A stretch of 64,000 nucleotides of DNA from Lycocorax pyrrhopterus obiensis (lineage: Eukaryota > Chordata > Aves > Passeriformes > Paradisaeidae), in assembly GCA_014706295.1 (NCBI GenBank), contig JACSVZ010000037.1, positions 3,596,001 to 3,660,000 of the forward strand, written 5' to 3'. Of the stretch, positions 47,661 through 58,480 are shown piece by piece (positions within the stretch are counted from its first letter, which is position 1; each line of letters begins with the position of its first letter). The notes under the pieces are model-generated. The model made no database searches. It saw only the letters and a program-made list of their open reading frames with translations, and had not been told where the DNA came from. The position numbers and the translations under genes were made by a program.

Positions 47661-48640
47661 AGGTAAAAAGGGAGATCCTGAGGTGAAGGGGGGACACTGA
47701 GGGAAAGGGGGACACTGAGGGAAAAGGGACACTGAGGGAAAAGGGGGACACTGAGGGAAAAGGGGGACACTGAGGGAAAAGGGACACTGAGGGAAAAGGG
47801 GGACACTGAGGGAAAAGGGGGACACTGAGGGAAAAAGGGGACACTGAGGGAAAAGGGGGGACACTGAGGGAAAAAGGGGGACACTGAGGAAAAGGGGGAC
47901 ACTGAGGGAAAAGGGACACTGAGGGAAAAGGGGGACACTGAGGGAAAAGGGGGACACTGAGGGAAAAGGGACACTGAGGGAAAAGGGGGACACTGAGGGA
48001 AAAGGGGACACTGAGGGAAAAGGGGGACACTGAGGTGAAGGAGGGACACTGAGGGAAAAGGGGGACACTGAGGGAAAAGGGGGGACATTGAGGGAAAAGG
48101 GGGACACGGAGGGAAAAGGGACACTGAGGGAAAAGGGGACACTGAGGAAAAGGGGGACATTGAGGGAAAAGGGGGACATTGAGGTGAAGATGGGGACACT
48201 GAGGTAAAAAGGGGGACACTGAGGGAAAAGGGGGGACACTGAGGGAAAAGGGAGGTGAAGATGGGGACACTGAGGGAAAAGGGACACTGAGGGAAAAGGG
48301 GGACACTGAGGGAAAAAGGGGACACTGAGGGAAAAGGGGGGACATTGAGGTGAAAAGGGGGACACTGAGGGAAAAGGGACACAGGTAAAAAGGGGGACAC
48401 TGAGGGAAAAGGGGACACTGAGGGAAAAGGGGGACACTGAGGGAAAAGGGACACAGGTAAAAAGGGGGACACTGAGGTGAAGGAGGGACACTGAGGGAAA
48501 AGGGGGACATTGAGGGAAAAGGGACACTGAGGGAAAAGGGACACTGAGGGAAAAGGGGGACACTGAGGGAAAAGGGACACTGAGGGAAAAGGGGGACGTT
48601 GAGGTGAAGATGGGGACACTGAGGCGAAGCAGAGCTGGCC
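47660..48640 (+). repeat. Purine-rich minisatellite of about 20 bp, about 45-50 copies
   Basis: Units of 'gacactgagggaaaaggg', with 3-6 G and 'gaggtgaagatgggg' variants. The plus strand is nearly all purine with many GGG/GGGG runs. Confidence 0.95.
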
Positions 48641-51600
48641 TTGCTCTCTCACAGTCACCGGGTGCCACTCAACAGCTGAAACTCAGATTTTTGCTGCCTT
48701 TTCCCTCCCTTTTCTGCCCCTCTGAGCTCCGAGAGTGAAATTCCCTGTCCCAGTGACAAAACCCCGGCGGGACAAAGGCTGTGGCCGTTGTCTCTCTCAT
48801 CCTTATCTCTCCCGGTTTATGATCCCTGAGTTTATTCCCGCTGTTCCCAGGGAGCTGTTCCCGCATTTCCTGCCTGTCCCACACCTGCTCCGCTCTGCTC
48901 TGGAATAAAGGAATAAAGGAGAGGGATTTGCAAATCCTCTGAGTCAGGAACTGCTTTAAAATTCTGCTTCCAAAGCGTTCTGAGAGCAAAGCTGTGGTGA
49001 GGCCTGTGCTGATCCCTGCCTTCCTTCCCTGAATTCCCTCCTCAAATCCCACCCAAAACACCCCCAGAGCACCCAGGAACCACCAAATCCAACAAATCAG
49101 GGCACCACGAGGGGGAATTGCCTCAGAAGGGGCTGGAAAAGGATTGAGATGAGATTTTTTTTTTTTTTTTTTTGGAATTCCAAGCCAGTTGGAATGTTGG
49201 GATAAACATGGAAAAACCCCGATTCTCTGATTTTGGGTGCTCTTTCCAAACTCATTCCTAACAGAGCGAATCCATGACCAGTTTCTGATTCCATGACCCA
49301 TTCCATGCTCTGAGAATTCCCGGTTTCTTTGGGAGCCGCTCCTCCCTCACATTTTTGCTTTATTGGATCATTAATTATCGGAGCGAAGCGAAAAGTGCCT
49401 GAAACAATGGGATTGGGATTTTTCCAGGCAGCCTCTGGGTTGTTCCCAAGCCGGAGCTTTGAAGGGAATTTGATCCCTGTGGAGCCTCCGTTAAAAATGT
49501 CACGAAGCCAATTTATGGAGCCTTGAATTCCTCATTCCCTAAATTCGGATGCAGCAGCAGGAAACAACGTAGGATTTGGGGTTTTTCTTAGGATCTCGGA
49601 GCGGGGCATTCCCGGAGTTAAAAGCAGAGGATCAAGTGTGCAATTCCTGCCAGGATCTCCCATTCCCAAGCGCAAACAGCACAGATTTCATCCCACCCAG
49701 AAAATCTCTGCAGCACCTGAGATCCCAGAATGGTTTGGGTGGGAAGGGACCTTAAATCCCATCCCATTCCACCTTCCACTGTCCCAGGCTGCTCCAACAT
49801 CCCTTGGACACTTCCAGGGATGCTGGAACTTCCTCAGCTCCCATTTTCCAGGCAGGAATGATGAAAATCCAGCAAAATCCTCTTTTTTTTCCTCAGTGTA
49901 ACTCCCACCCCCAACCAAAAACTCTGGGAAAAGCCGATGGAAGCTGGAATTTGGCTGCGGTCCCGCGTCCCCTGGGCCGGCTGTGAATTCCCTGGCGCCT
50001 TCCCCGGGGGTCACAGCGCCTTTCCAGAGCATTCCCGGGGCTTTTCCTGCTGCTGCACAATGGCTGGGATGGGCTCCAGCGCTCCCAGAGCCCGTCCTGG
50101 CCTCACCTTCCCCCTTCCTGGATTACCTGATCCCACGGGAGCGGCAGCGGGAGGACGGAGCTGTCGCAACCCAAAACGCTTCCAAGCAAAATTCCACCCT
50201 CGAGGAATCATTTCCCAACTGCTGGAGGAGGGGAGAGGCTCAGTTATGGATTTCAAGGTGTTTCAGCCACCCCAAAACCTTCCGTGCTCCCCCAGCTTTC
50301 CTCGGCTCAGGAAAATGGGATATTCCAGAGGGATTTAACCTTGGACACTTGCAGGCTTTGGGAAGAAACCCCATTTTATTTTTCCCACCTGGAAAAACCT
50401 CAATGTTTCCACGCTGTGGCCTTTATGGATAAACCTGGAGCAGCCAAATCCCATTAAATTCGGATTTGATTTGGGAATTCTGCTGCTTTTCCAGCGCTGA
50501 ATTCCCATCCTGCTGCATCCCAGTTATGGAACTTCCCTAAATCCAGCTGCCAGCAGCACCGGTGGGGAATCTGCGAGGGCTGGGAGCTGTTCCAGCCCCA
50601 AACCCACCCCTGGATCATTTTCCGTGTCCTTTTCTTTCCTCCTGGAATTTTATTTCCCAAATCACCCCGTGAAACTTTGAACTTTCCCAAAGCCCAACCC
50701 AATTCCGGGCAGGATTTTTCCTGGGACTATAAAAAATTCCACATAACTCAGAGCTGGGTTAAATTTCGGTTCTTTTATTCAATCGAAATGAAAGTGAAAA
50801 TGTCTGAAATGAATTTTATCAGCTCCCAGGCACTGAAACATGAAATAACTGCGGGATATAAACATTTATCTCTCCAAGGGCACCTGGTGAAGCTGCTCTT
50901 CCCATTTTTCCAGGGAAAAATCATCTTTATGGATGCGTTTATCCACACAGGTGGATTGCAGAGATAAAGCAGAATATTCATTTATTAATTACAGTTAATG
51001 AGTGGTGGAGAAAGTGGGAATTTTTTCATCTTTTTGCCTTCTCCAAGGATGTTTTGGCCACACCTACCTTTGAAAATTCCCTGCCCACGATGTTTCCAGC
51101 GGGATTTTATTCCCAACTTCCCCAGGGACACTTTGTAATTAATGGAATGAAGGTTTTGGTTTTAGTTCTTTGAAAGAGAATTAATTAATTTAATTAATTT
51201 CATAATTAAGCTGCTGAAAGGTCAGATTTGTTGCATTTCAGGAAGCACCAAACTCCAAACATCCCATATTTTTTTGGGCTTCCTGGGAAGGCAGGAATGG
51301 GAATTGGGAAGATTCCAGTGAGAAATTGCGGAATCCAAAGGGGAAGTGCTGGAACGAGGCAAAGAAAGGGAAGGAAAACGAGGAATCCAAGGGTGGAAAT
51401 GCGGGAAAAAGAGAAAATGGAGAGGATCAAACTCATATTTTGGTGAGACACTGCAACTTCCAAAGGGTTTTCCATGAAATAATGGGAACTCTGGAAAGGA
51501 AAAGCTGCAAAAATGAGAGTTGGGAGGGACTCACCTCAGCCAGGACAACAAATCCCATCTTTCTCTGGAGCGAGGCCATTCCTGACTGGAAATTCCAGGG

Positions 51601-52055
51601 AATTGTGCTCTCATTTCCCAGGATGAAGGCTGGATGTGGGGAATCCCTGGGAATCACCTTTTTCCCTGTCAAATGTGATGAATCCCATCCCAAACAGAAG
51701 ATTTTGGGAGCTGAGGGCTCGGCAGAGCCTTTTGAATTTATAAAACCCCTTTAAAAGCGTTTTTCTCTCCATTTTAAAGCAAACCCGGGATCCAACCCTG
51801 AGCTATTCCCACATTTTGGAAATTTAAGGAATAATTCCCGATCAGAAGCAGCTCCTTAAACCAAGAGCAGCCTCCAGGCCTGAGTTTCACCAGAAAAATT
51901 CTCTCGGTTTGGTTTTTATTTAAACCTCGGGGTTTCTGTGTTGAGAATCTTCAGCAGGAAAATTTTGGGATCCAGAACCATCAAATTCCCATTCCTGGAC
52001 GGTTTTCCAAAGTTTTTTCAGTGCTTCCAGCACTGGGAGCAGTGAGGGCTCTGCT
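48641..52055. other. Spacer between TNFRSF18 and the miR-429 side, mostly unique
   Basis: No coding exon recognised on either strand. TTLL10 occupies this interval in mammals, but no tubulin-tyrosine-ligase-like block is seen. A CR1 fragment lies at about 49.72-49.83 kb; otherwise AT-mixed single-copy sequence. Confidence 0.5.
49715..49830 (-). mobile_element. CR1 LINE 3' fragment
   Basis: Reads 'agaatggtttgggtgggaag', 'ccaccttccactgtcccagg' and 'cttggacacttccagggatg'; reverse complement of a CR1 end. Confidence 0.75.
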
Positions 52056-52668
52056 CAGGATTGGATTTAGGATTTTTTTTCCTGGGGTGTGGGGTCTGCA
52101 CCCAAATCCCAGGGGCTTCAAATTCATGTGAGAATTCAGGGATTCTGCTGAGGAAATCAAGGATTTGGGGGTTTTTTTTCCTCCACATTTTTGCCAACTC
52201 AAAAATGACCAAAATCCCTCAAATTCATATGAAACTCCATTGATTCTTCTGGTAAAATCAAGGAGTTTGGGGGGTTTTTTCCTCCACATTTGGCCAAGAA
52301 AAAAGGGATTAAAATGCTTAAAATTGATGTGAAAATTCATTGATTCTCTGATAAAATCAAGGGATTTGTTTGGTTTTTTTCCAGGAAAAAGGTGCCTAAA
52401 ATGCCTCCAGTGAATTCCAGCTGTGAAACTCCAGGAATTCTTCTGCTAAAGGGAATTTTTTCCACATTTTTTCGAGGACAAAAGTGCCTGAAATGCCTCA
52501 AATTAATACAAAACCTCATCGATTCTATTGATAAAATCAAGGATTTGGGGTTTTTTCCTCCACATTTCTGCCAAGAAAAACGTGACCAAAATTCCTCCAG
52601 TGAATTCCAGCTGCGAAATTCCAGGAATTCTTCTGCTAAAGGGGATTTTTTCCACATTTGTGCCCCGC
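52055..52668. repeat. Degenerate tandem repeat, about 100-140 bp, abutting pre-miR-429
   Basis: Five to six diverged copies share 'ttctgctgaggaaatcaagg' / 'atttgggg' plus a T run and 'cctccacatttttgcc'. It ends about 20 bp from the miR-429 hairpin, on the downstream side of the miRNA transcript. Confidence 0.85.
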
Positions 52669-52685
52669 TGAGGTCGTGCCCGTGC

Positions 52686-52756
52686 GATTGACGGCATTAC
52701 CAGACAGTATTAGACAGAAATAGGCAGATCTAACTTTGCCTGGTAAGACAGCAATC
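52686..52756 (-). ncRNA. MIR429: pre-miR-429 hairpin
   Basis: The minus strand carries TAATACTGTCTGGTAATG plus CCGT at 52712-52691, the miR-429 sequence with the miR-200b/c/429 seed AATACTG. The other arm (GTCTTACCAGGC, about 52747-52736) pairs with it, and the hairpin base closes with GATTG/CAATC at its two ends. The miR-200 family represses ZEB1/ZEB2 and so maintains epithelial state. It is the 3'-most member of the cluster, as in human. Confidence 0.96.
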
Positions 52757-53239
52757 AGCAGGCTCCAGGAAAAGGCCTTTCTCCACATCCAGGATGGGAA
52801 AATGATCCCAGGGAAAGGCTCTCCGGAGCCACAGCAATTCCCAGGGAATCTTGAACTCGTCCTGCCCGATTCGAGGCAGGAAAAGGGATGGAAATTCAGC
52901 TTTTTCTGCTCGGCTGGGAAATGGATTTTAAATGTTTGAAAGGACTTACCCCGGCGGCTCCATCCGTGGGATTCCTCTGGCTGGGCCTGGAGCAGCTCCC
53001 ACAAAATTGGGGATGCGCTTCCAGCTGCCCCTCATCCAGAAATTCCCCTCGCCGAGGCAGATTTTTAGGATTCGGCCCCAAAGAGCTCCTAAAGCACCCC
53101 AAAGCCAGCCCTGGTGGGGGAGTGGATTTAAGGAAAGGGGAAATCTGGAGGAGAAGGGAGGGAATTGAGGCAGAAGGGAATTTTCCTGGGCTTTCCCTGG
53201 CTCTGAGAAAAGCTGGGATGGGTTCTTCCCTAAGCACCC

Positions 53240-53885
53240 ACCAGCAGTAGGGTGGGAAGGAGTGGGATTTCCCTGTCTCTGTTTGTTTTTCCATGGAAGG
53301 AGTGGGATTTCCCTGTCTCCATTCATTTTTTCCAGAAAAGGAGTGGGATTTCCCTGTCTCTGTTTTTTCCAGGGAAGGAGTGGGATTTCCCTGTCTCCAT
53401 TTGTTTTTCCAGGGAAGGAGTGGGATTTCCCTGTCTCTGTTTGTTTTTCCATGGAAGGAGTGGGATTTCCCTGTCTCCATTCATTTTTTCCAGGGAAGGA
53501 GTGGGATTTCCCTGTCTCTGTTTGTTTTTCCAGGGAAGGAGTGGGATTTCCCTGTCTCTGTTTTTTCCAGGGAAGGAGTGGGATTTCCCTGTCTCTGTTT
53601 TTTCCAGGGAAGGAGTGGGATTTCCCTGTCTCCGTTTGGTTTTTCCAGGGAAGGAGTGGGATTTCCCTGTCTCTGTTTTTTCCAGGGAAGGAGTGGGATT
53701 TCCCTGTCTCCATTCATTTTTTCCAGGGAAGGAGTGGGATTTCCCTGTCTCTGTTTTTTCCATGGAAGGAGTGGGATTTCCCTGTCTCCGTTTGATTTTT
53801 CCAGGGAAAGAGTGGGATTTCCCTGTCTCCATTCATTTTTTCCAGGGAAGGAGTGGGATTTCCCTGTCTCCATTTTTTCCAGGGC
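53240..53885. repeat. 40-bp minisatellite, about 16 copies, between miR-429 and miR-200a
   Basis: Units of 'ggaaggagtgggatttccct' / 'gtctctgtttgtttttcca', with 'ccattcatttt' variants. Confidence 0.95.
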
Positions 53886-54379
53886 CACATTCCCACGGAT
53901 GCCCAGTTGGAATTATCTCCTTCTTTATTGTTATTTATTGACCCAATTCCACACAAATTCCAGCTGTGTTTGAAGAGGGGATGGATGGGAGGGGGTTGGG
54001 CCCCAATCCCGCTGATTTAAGGCCTCGTTAAAATCCAATTTCCAGAATTCCTCCAATTTCCCCCCATTTCCTCCGGGGCTCCCGGAGCAGTTACTCATTA
54101 ACACCTTAATCACCCCTCTGCTTCCTCCTTCTCTGCTTTTCCTGGGAATTTCAGCCTCCAAGGGCAAACAGAGCTCCTTGCAGGGGGTCAAGTGTGGATT
54201 TAGGGCGGCTCCTTCCGAGATCTCCACGCTGAAATGGGAATCAGTTTCATTATGGATCAATTGATCCATTTTTTTTCCTGCTTTTCCTGTATTATCCACT
54301 GATTTTGGGCAAGGAATCTTAGGCCTGGCTTAGTGCAAAGCTTTAAAAAATCATTTAAAGGGTTACAGTGACAATGGAA

Positions 54380-54440
54380 GAGAATTCCAGGCTGGTTTGG
54401 GTTGGAAGGGACCTTAAAATCATCTAATTCCAAGCGTTTT
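54380..54440 (-). mobile_element. CR1 3' end remnant
   Basis: Short stretch reading 'ctggtttgggttggaaggga' then 'ccttaaaatcatctaattcc', a minus-orientation CR1 terminus. Confidence 0.7.
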
Positions 54441-54589
54441 GGTGTTGCTAGACCGGTTTTAATTTGGAATTGGGAGTGAGGGAAGGGGTTAAAACCAGGA
54501 TGAGGCTGAGAGAAAACCTCGTGGGGCTGTGGTTGAATCCCAAATCAAATCCTGGGAATCCCATGGAGAGCTCCGGGGTGAGGAATGTG

Positions 54590-54790
54590 TGGAACTGCCT
54601 CGGCTGTCCCAGAAAGGAGCTGAAATTTGGGATTGGGGGAACATCGGGAGGAATTCCTGCATGGAAAAGGGGGAAATACGGGAATGGATCCTCAGGGAGG
54701 AGTCCCCATCCCTGGAGGTATCCAAGGAATTCCTGGATGCGGCACTCAGTGACCAGGTGGGATTGGGCACCGGTTGGATTTAGATCCCGG
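54590..54790 (+). mobile_element. CR1 LINE 3' fragment
   Basis: Reads 'atcgggaggaattcctgcat', 'ggatcctcagggaggagtcc', 'ccatccctggaggtatccaa' and 'ggaattcctggatgcggcac'; plus orientation. Confidence 0.7.
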
Positions 54791-54959
54791 CCTAAATGAT
54801 CCTGGAATTCTGGGGTTCCTTGTGTGGGGATGGATCTGAACAAACGGCTCCTGACGGGAATTCTCATCCCCTACGGAGAAATCCGTCTGCAAACCCCGCG
54901 TGGGGGGGGGGGGTCCTGTCAGGGAAGGTCCTGGAAGGTGAGCAAAGACAGGTCCTGGA

Positions 54960-55365
54960 GATGAACCTGGAATTAACTAAACGTCACTGGAATAGGGCGG
55001 GACTTGCAGCTTAATTAGGCCCCAAGTTAGGCCTGGTTTTAGCTGTGTGACCCCAGAGCCTGAATATGAACCTGAAATTAAACATCACTAAAGGAGGGCG
55101 AGACTTGCGGCTTAATTAGGCCCCAGATTAGGCCTGGTTTTAGCTGTGCGACCCCAGAGCCTGAATATGAACCTGAAATTAAACATCACTAAAGGAGGGC
55201 AAGACTTGCAGCTTAATTAGGCCCCAAGTTAGGCCTGGTTTTAGCTGTGCGACCCCAGAGCCTGAATATGAACCTGAAATTAAACATCACTAAAGGAGGG
55301 CGAGACTTGCAGCTTAATTAGGCCCCAGATTAGGCCTGGTTTTAGCTGTGTGACCCCAGAGCCTG
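54960..55365. repeat. Tandem repeat of about 101 bp, four copies
   Basis: Copies share 'taggcctggttttagctgtg' / 'cgaccccagagcctgaatat' / 'gaacctgaaattaaacatca'. 'aggcccca' recurs at about 55017, 55119, 55220 and 55320. Near-identical copies suggest recent spread. Confidence 0.95.
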
Positions 55366-55974
55366 CTTGAAGCACCAGATCTTTACTGCAGCTCCAGCAG
55401 GGCTGAAATTTGGGCTGTTTTTACTAAAGCTGGGCTCAAATATGACGGAATTTTTGTGGGATGAGGCGTCCTCTGCCACCCCAGCTACGGATTTAATTGG
55501 AATTTCATTCCACTGGGGAGAAGAGCCGATTTCCTCAGGGAATTCCAGCTTCCAACCCCACTTCATCCCTTCTCCACGAGCTCCTGCTCGCTCGGGATGA
55601 ATTCTGGGAGCTCCGAGCGTTCCTGCAGCTGCTTGGAGCCTTCAGGAGCTGCTCCTTGCCTGGCTGGAATTCCTGCCTTTCCTAAGGAATGCTCGGAGCA
55701 CTGAACCCCCCCGGAACGGGGCGGGGTGGAAAGGTTGGAAGTTCAGGAGCCGTTCAGCCGTGGAGCTTTAATTGAGCTGGAATTGGGCAAAACGACCTTT
55801 CCGAGCGGGACCCTGCCCTTTCCCACCTTCCACAGGCAGCGATGGCAAAATTCCAGGGAAATCTCGGTGTCCTCGGCCAGATCTGGGCCAGGCAAAGCAA
55901 AATTTGGGGAGAAAAGTGGATTTGGGATGTTAGACCTGACCTAACCACCCAGCAGCACCTCCATCGGTTTTTAG

Positions 55975-56640
55975 TGAATATTTCTATTTCTATTTCTGTA
56001 TTTCTATTTAATTTCTATTTCATTTCTATTTCTATTTCTGTTTCTATTTCATTTCTATTTCTATTTCTATTTCTATTTCTATTTCTATTTCTATTTCTAT
56101 TTCTATTTCTATTTCTATTTCTATTTCTATTTCTATTTCTATTTCTGTTTCTGTTTCTATTTCTGTAGTTCTATTTCATTTCTATTTCTATTTTTCTGTT
56201 TCTATTTCTATTTCTATTTCATTTCTAGTTCTATATTTCTATTTCTTCTATTTCTATTTCTATTTCTTCTATTTCTATTTCTATTTCTTCTATTTCTATT
56301 ATTTCTATTTTTATTTCTATATTTCCATTTCAATTTCTATTTCTATTTCTATTATTTCTATTTCTATTATTTCTATTTCTATTTAATTTCTATTTCTATT
56401 TCTATTTCTGTATTTCTATTTCTATTATTTCTATTTCTATTTCTATATTTCCATTTCAATTTCTATTTCTATTTCTATTTCTATTTCTATTTCCATTTCA
56501 ATTTCTATTTCTATTTCTATATTTCCATTTCAATTTCTATATTTCTATTTCTATTTCTATTTCTATTTCCATTTCAATTTCTATTTTTCCATTTCAATTT
56601 CTATTTTTCCATTTCAATTTCTATTTTTCCATTTCTACTT
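55975..56640. repeat. TTTCTA hexamer array, about 665 bp, next to pre-miR-200a
   Basis: Long runs of TTTCTA on plus (TAGAAA in the miRNA transcript), with 'tttccatttcaatttc' variants at the right end. It ends about 90 bp from the miR-200a hairpin. Confidence 0.97.
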
Positions 56641-56730
56641 CCCAGGGCCGATCCCACCCCGTTCTCCCGAGCTCCATCCTTACCCTGTGGGAAAGCTCCG
56701 CTCTGGGTGGGATTTGGGCCCGGAGTGCTT

Positions 56731-56818
56731 TGGTTCACCCTTTAAACATCGTTACCAGACAGTGTTAGAGTAGAGGCACAGAATCCAGCACTGTCTGGTA
56801 AGATGCCCACAGAGGACC
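56731..56818 (-). ncRNA. MIR200A: pre-miR-200a hairpin
   Basis: Minus strand TAACACTGTCTGGTAACG plus ATGT at 56767-56746 is miR-200a, seed AACACTG. The opposite arm CATCTTACCAGACAGTGC plus TGGA at 56805-56784 matches miR-200a-5p, with one A where human has G. Flanks 'taaagggtgaacc' resemble the human precursor flank. The hairpin ends are approximate. Confidence 0.97.
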
Positions 56819-57003
56819 AGCGTGTCCAGCGGCTGCAGGAACCAAGAATTCCGTGTTCTTCAGGAGGCCGGAATTCCAGGAAAAACCCAAGGAATGGCTT
56901 TATTTCATCGGGAGCGGCAGGAATTTACCGCGGGTACAAGGAAGGTGGGTGGGGTTGAAGGAGAGCTGGAACTCGTGGTGGGTTTCAGGAGGGGAAAGAG
57001 CAC

Positions 57004-57470
57004 AAAAAGGTGATTTAATCCAGGTCTAAAGTAAAAACAGGGGGTTAAGCCTGGTTTAAGACAGGTCTAAAAGAGAAATGTGAGGTTAAATCTGGTTTAA
57101 TACAGATCTAAAAGAGAAATACGAGGTTAGGCCTGATTTAATACAGATCTACAAGAGAAACAGGAGGTTAAACCTGGTTAAAGACAGATCTAAAAGAGAA
57201 ATACGAGGTTAAGCCTGGTTTAATACAGATCTAAAAGAGAAATATGAGGTTAAGCCTGATTTAATCCAGCTCTAAAACAGAAAAAGGAGGTTAAACCTGG
57301 TTAAAGACAGATCTAAAAGAGAAATATGAGGTTAAGCCTGATTTAAAACAGATCTAAAAGAGAAAGATGAAGTTAAGCCTGGTTTAATACAGATCTAAAA
57401 GAGAAATATGAGGTTAAGCCTAATTTAATCCAAGTCTAAAATAGAAAAAGGAGGTTAAACCCAACCTAAT
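57004..57470. repeat. 41-bp minisatellite, about 11 copies, between miR-200a and miR-200b
   Basis: Units of 'aggttaagcctggtttaata' / 'cagatctaaaagagaaatat' plus 'g'. Confidence 0.93.
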
Positions 57471-57895
57471 AGGGATGAACAAGGAAATTCCAGTGTTACA
57501 TTCCAATAAAAGATTCACTTCCCTCTCTGGGAAGCTCCAGGTGTTTAAAAGGGAAGGAAAAGCACATTTGGGGACAGAATTCCCACATTTCTCTTGTCCC
57601 TACAACCCTTTCTTTTTCCATTTGGATATTCCTGGTTTTGCAGCATCTGATCCATGGATTTTTCCCGATCCAGGCTTATCCCAGCAGGATTTTCTCCATC
57701 CATAAAGAAGATTTTGCAGCCCACAATAAACCCGAGCTGTTCTCTGTGAGCTTCACCCTTGTTCCTGGAATTTCAAGCTTCCATTTGGATTCCCTCGTGC
57801 CTGGGAGGGATTTGAGGGCCAAACCTGGAATTCTTGAGCGGGGATTAAGCTCTGCTCCCAACTTTTGAGCCGGATTTTCCACGGAGTGCAGGAAA

Positions 57896-57965
57896 CACCA
57901 TCATCATCATTACCAGGCAGTATTAGAAAGGCAGAGATCATCCAATGCTGCCCAGTAAGATGGTG
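57896..57965 (-). ncRNA. MIR200B: pre-miR-200b hairpin
   Basis: Minus strand TAATACTGCCTGGTAATG plus ATGA at 57925-57904 is miR-200b. The 5p arm CATCTTACTGGGCAGCAT plus TGGA (57962-57941) is the known miR-200b-5p sequence. The stem base closes with CACCATC/GATGGTG. It is the first hairpin of the minus-strand transcript, so the promoter should lie to its right. Confidence 0.98.
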
Positions 57966-58254
57966 AGGATATCTCAGGGTCAGGGCTCCAAAACCGGAGG
58001 TTTTTGGAGCAAAAAACGAAGGGATTTGGGAAAAATATCGGCTGGGAATGGTCCTCCCTTGGGATTTGAGCTTTTCTGGGGGATTTTCCAGTGAAAAATC
58101 TGGAAAAATCACCCCAAAATTATGTGTTGACATCCAGCCCTGCTTATAAAAGGAGGTGGAGTGGAGACTTACTAAAGACTAAAACCTGTCTTTGTTAGAC
58201 CCTGTTTTAAGGATTAAAACCAGCTCTGTCATCTATTTAATAGGGATAAAAAGA

Positions 58255-58480
58255 ATAAAAATAATAGAATGAAAATAGGATAAAAATAAAATAATTAATC
58301 ATTAATCATTATAATGAAAATTGTAAGAAATGTAGTGACGATAATCATGATGCTGAATAATTAATGATGTATAATCATTAACGATAATAACGATCATGTA
58401 TAATTAATAATGATAATGATGACAATAATGATAATGAATAATTAATGATAATAAATAAATAAATAAATAAATAAATAAAT
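58255..58480. repeat. AT-rich microsatellite region
   Basis: Irregular 'aataat' and 'gataat' words end in a clean run of AAAT repeats (about 58.45-58.48 kb). Confidence 0.85.

Larger units (their letters stand above)
52686..57965 (-). ncRNA. miR-200b / miR-200a / miR-429 cluster (primary transcript body)
   Basis: Three hairpins in the order 200b-200a-429 read from the minus strand, the same order as in human. Hairpin-to-hairpin gaps are about 1.1 kb (200b-200a) and 4.0 kb (200a-429), against roughly 0.7 and 1.1 kb in human by recall. The extra length is mostly tandem repeats. The true transcript ends lie outside this span and are not visible. Confidence 0.9.

Noticed and set aside
47472..48668. 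Minus-strand 398-residue frame and two relatives
   Set aside because: A Pro-Phe-Ser-Leu-Ser-Val string produced by the 20-bp purine array.
50677..50967. 96-residue plus frame near an interferon-response-like 'gaaagtgaaaatg' word
   Set aside because: No homology recognised, no splice or promoter context, and a single short motif in AT-rich sequence.
53252..53973. Open frames on both strands over the 40-bp array
   Set aside because: Repeat-encoded peptides only (GKEWDFPVS-type), lying between miRNA hairpins with no gene support.
57004..57470. Idea that 'aagcctggtttaa' units are GRHL or p53-family sites
   Set aside because: Most units have the wrong spacing for AACCGGTT (an extra base), and no full p53-type decamer pair is seen; kept only as a repeat.
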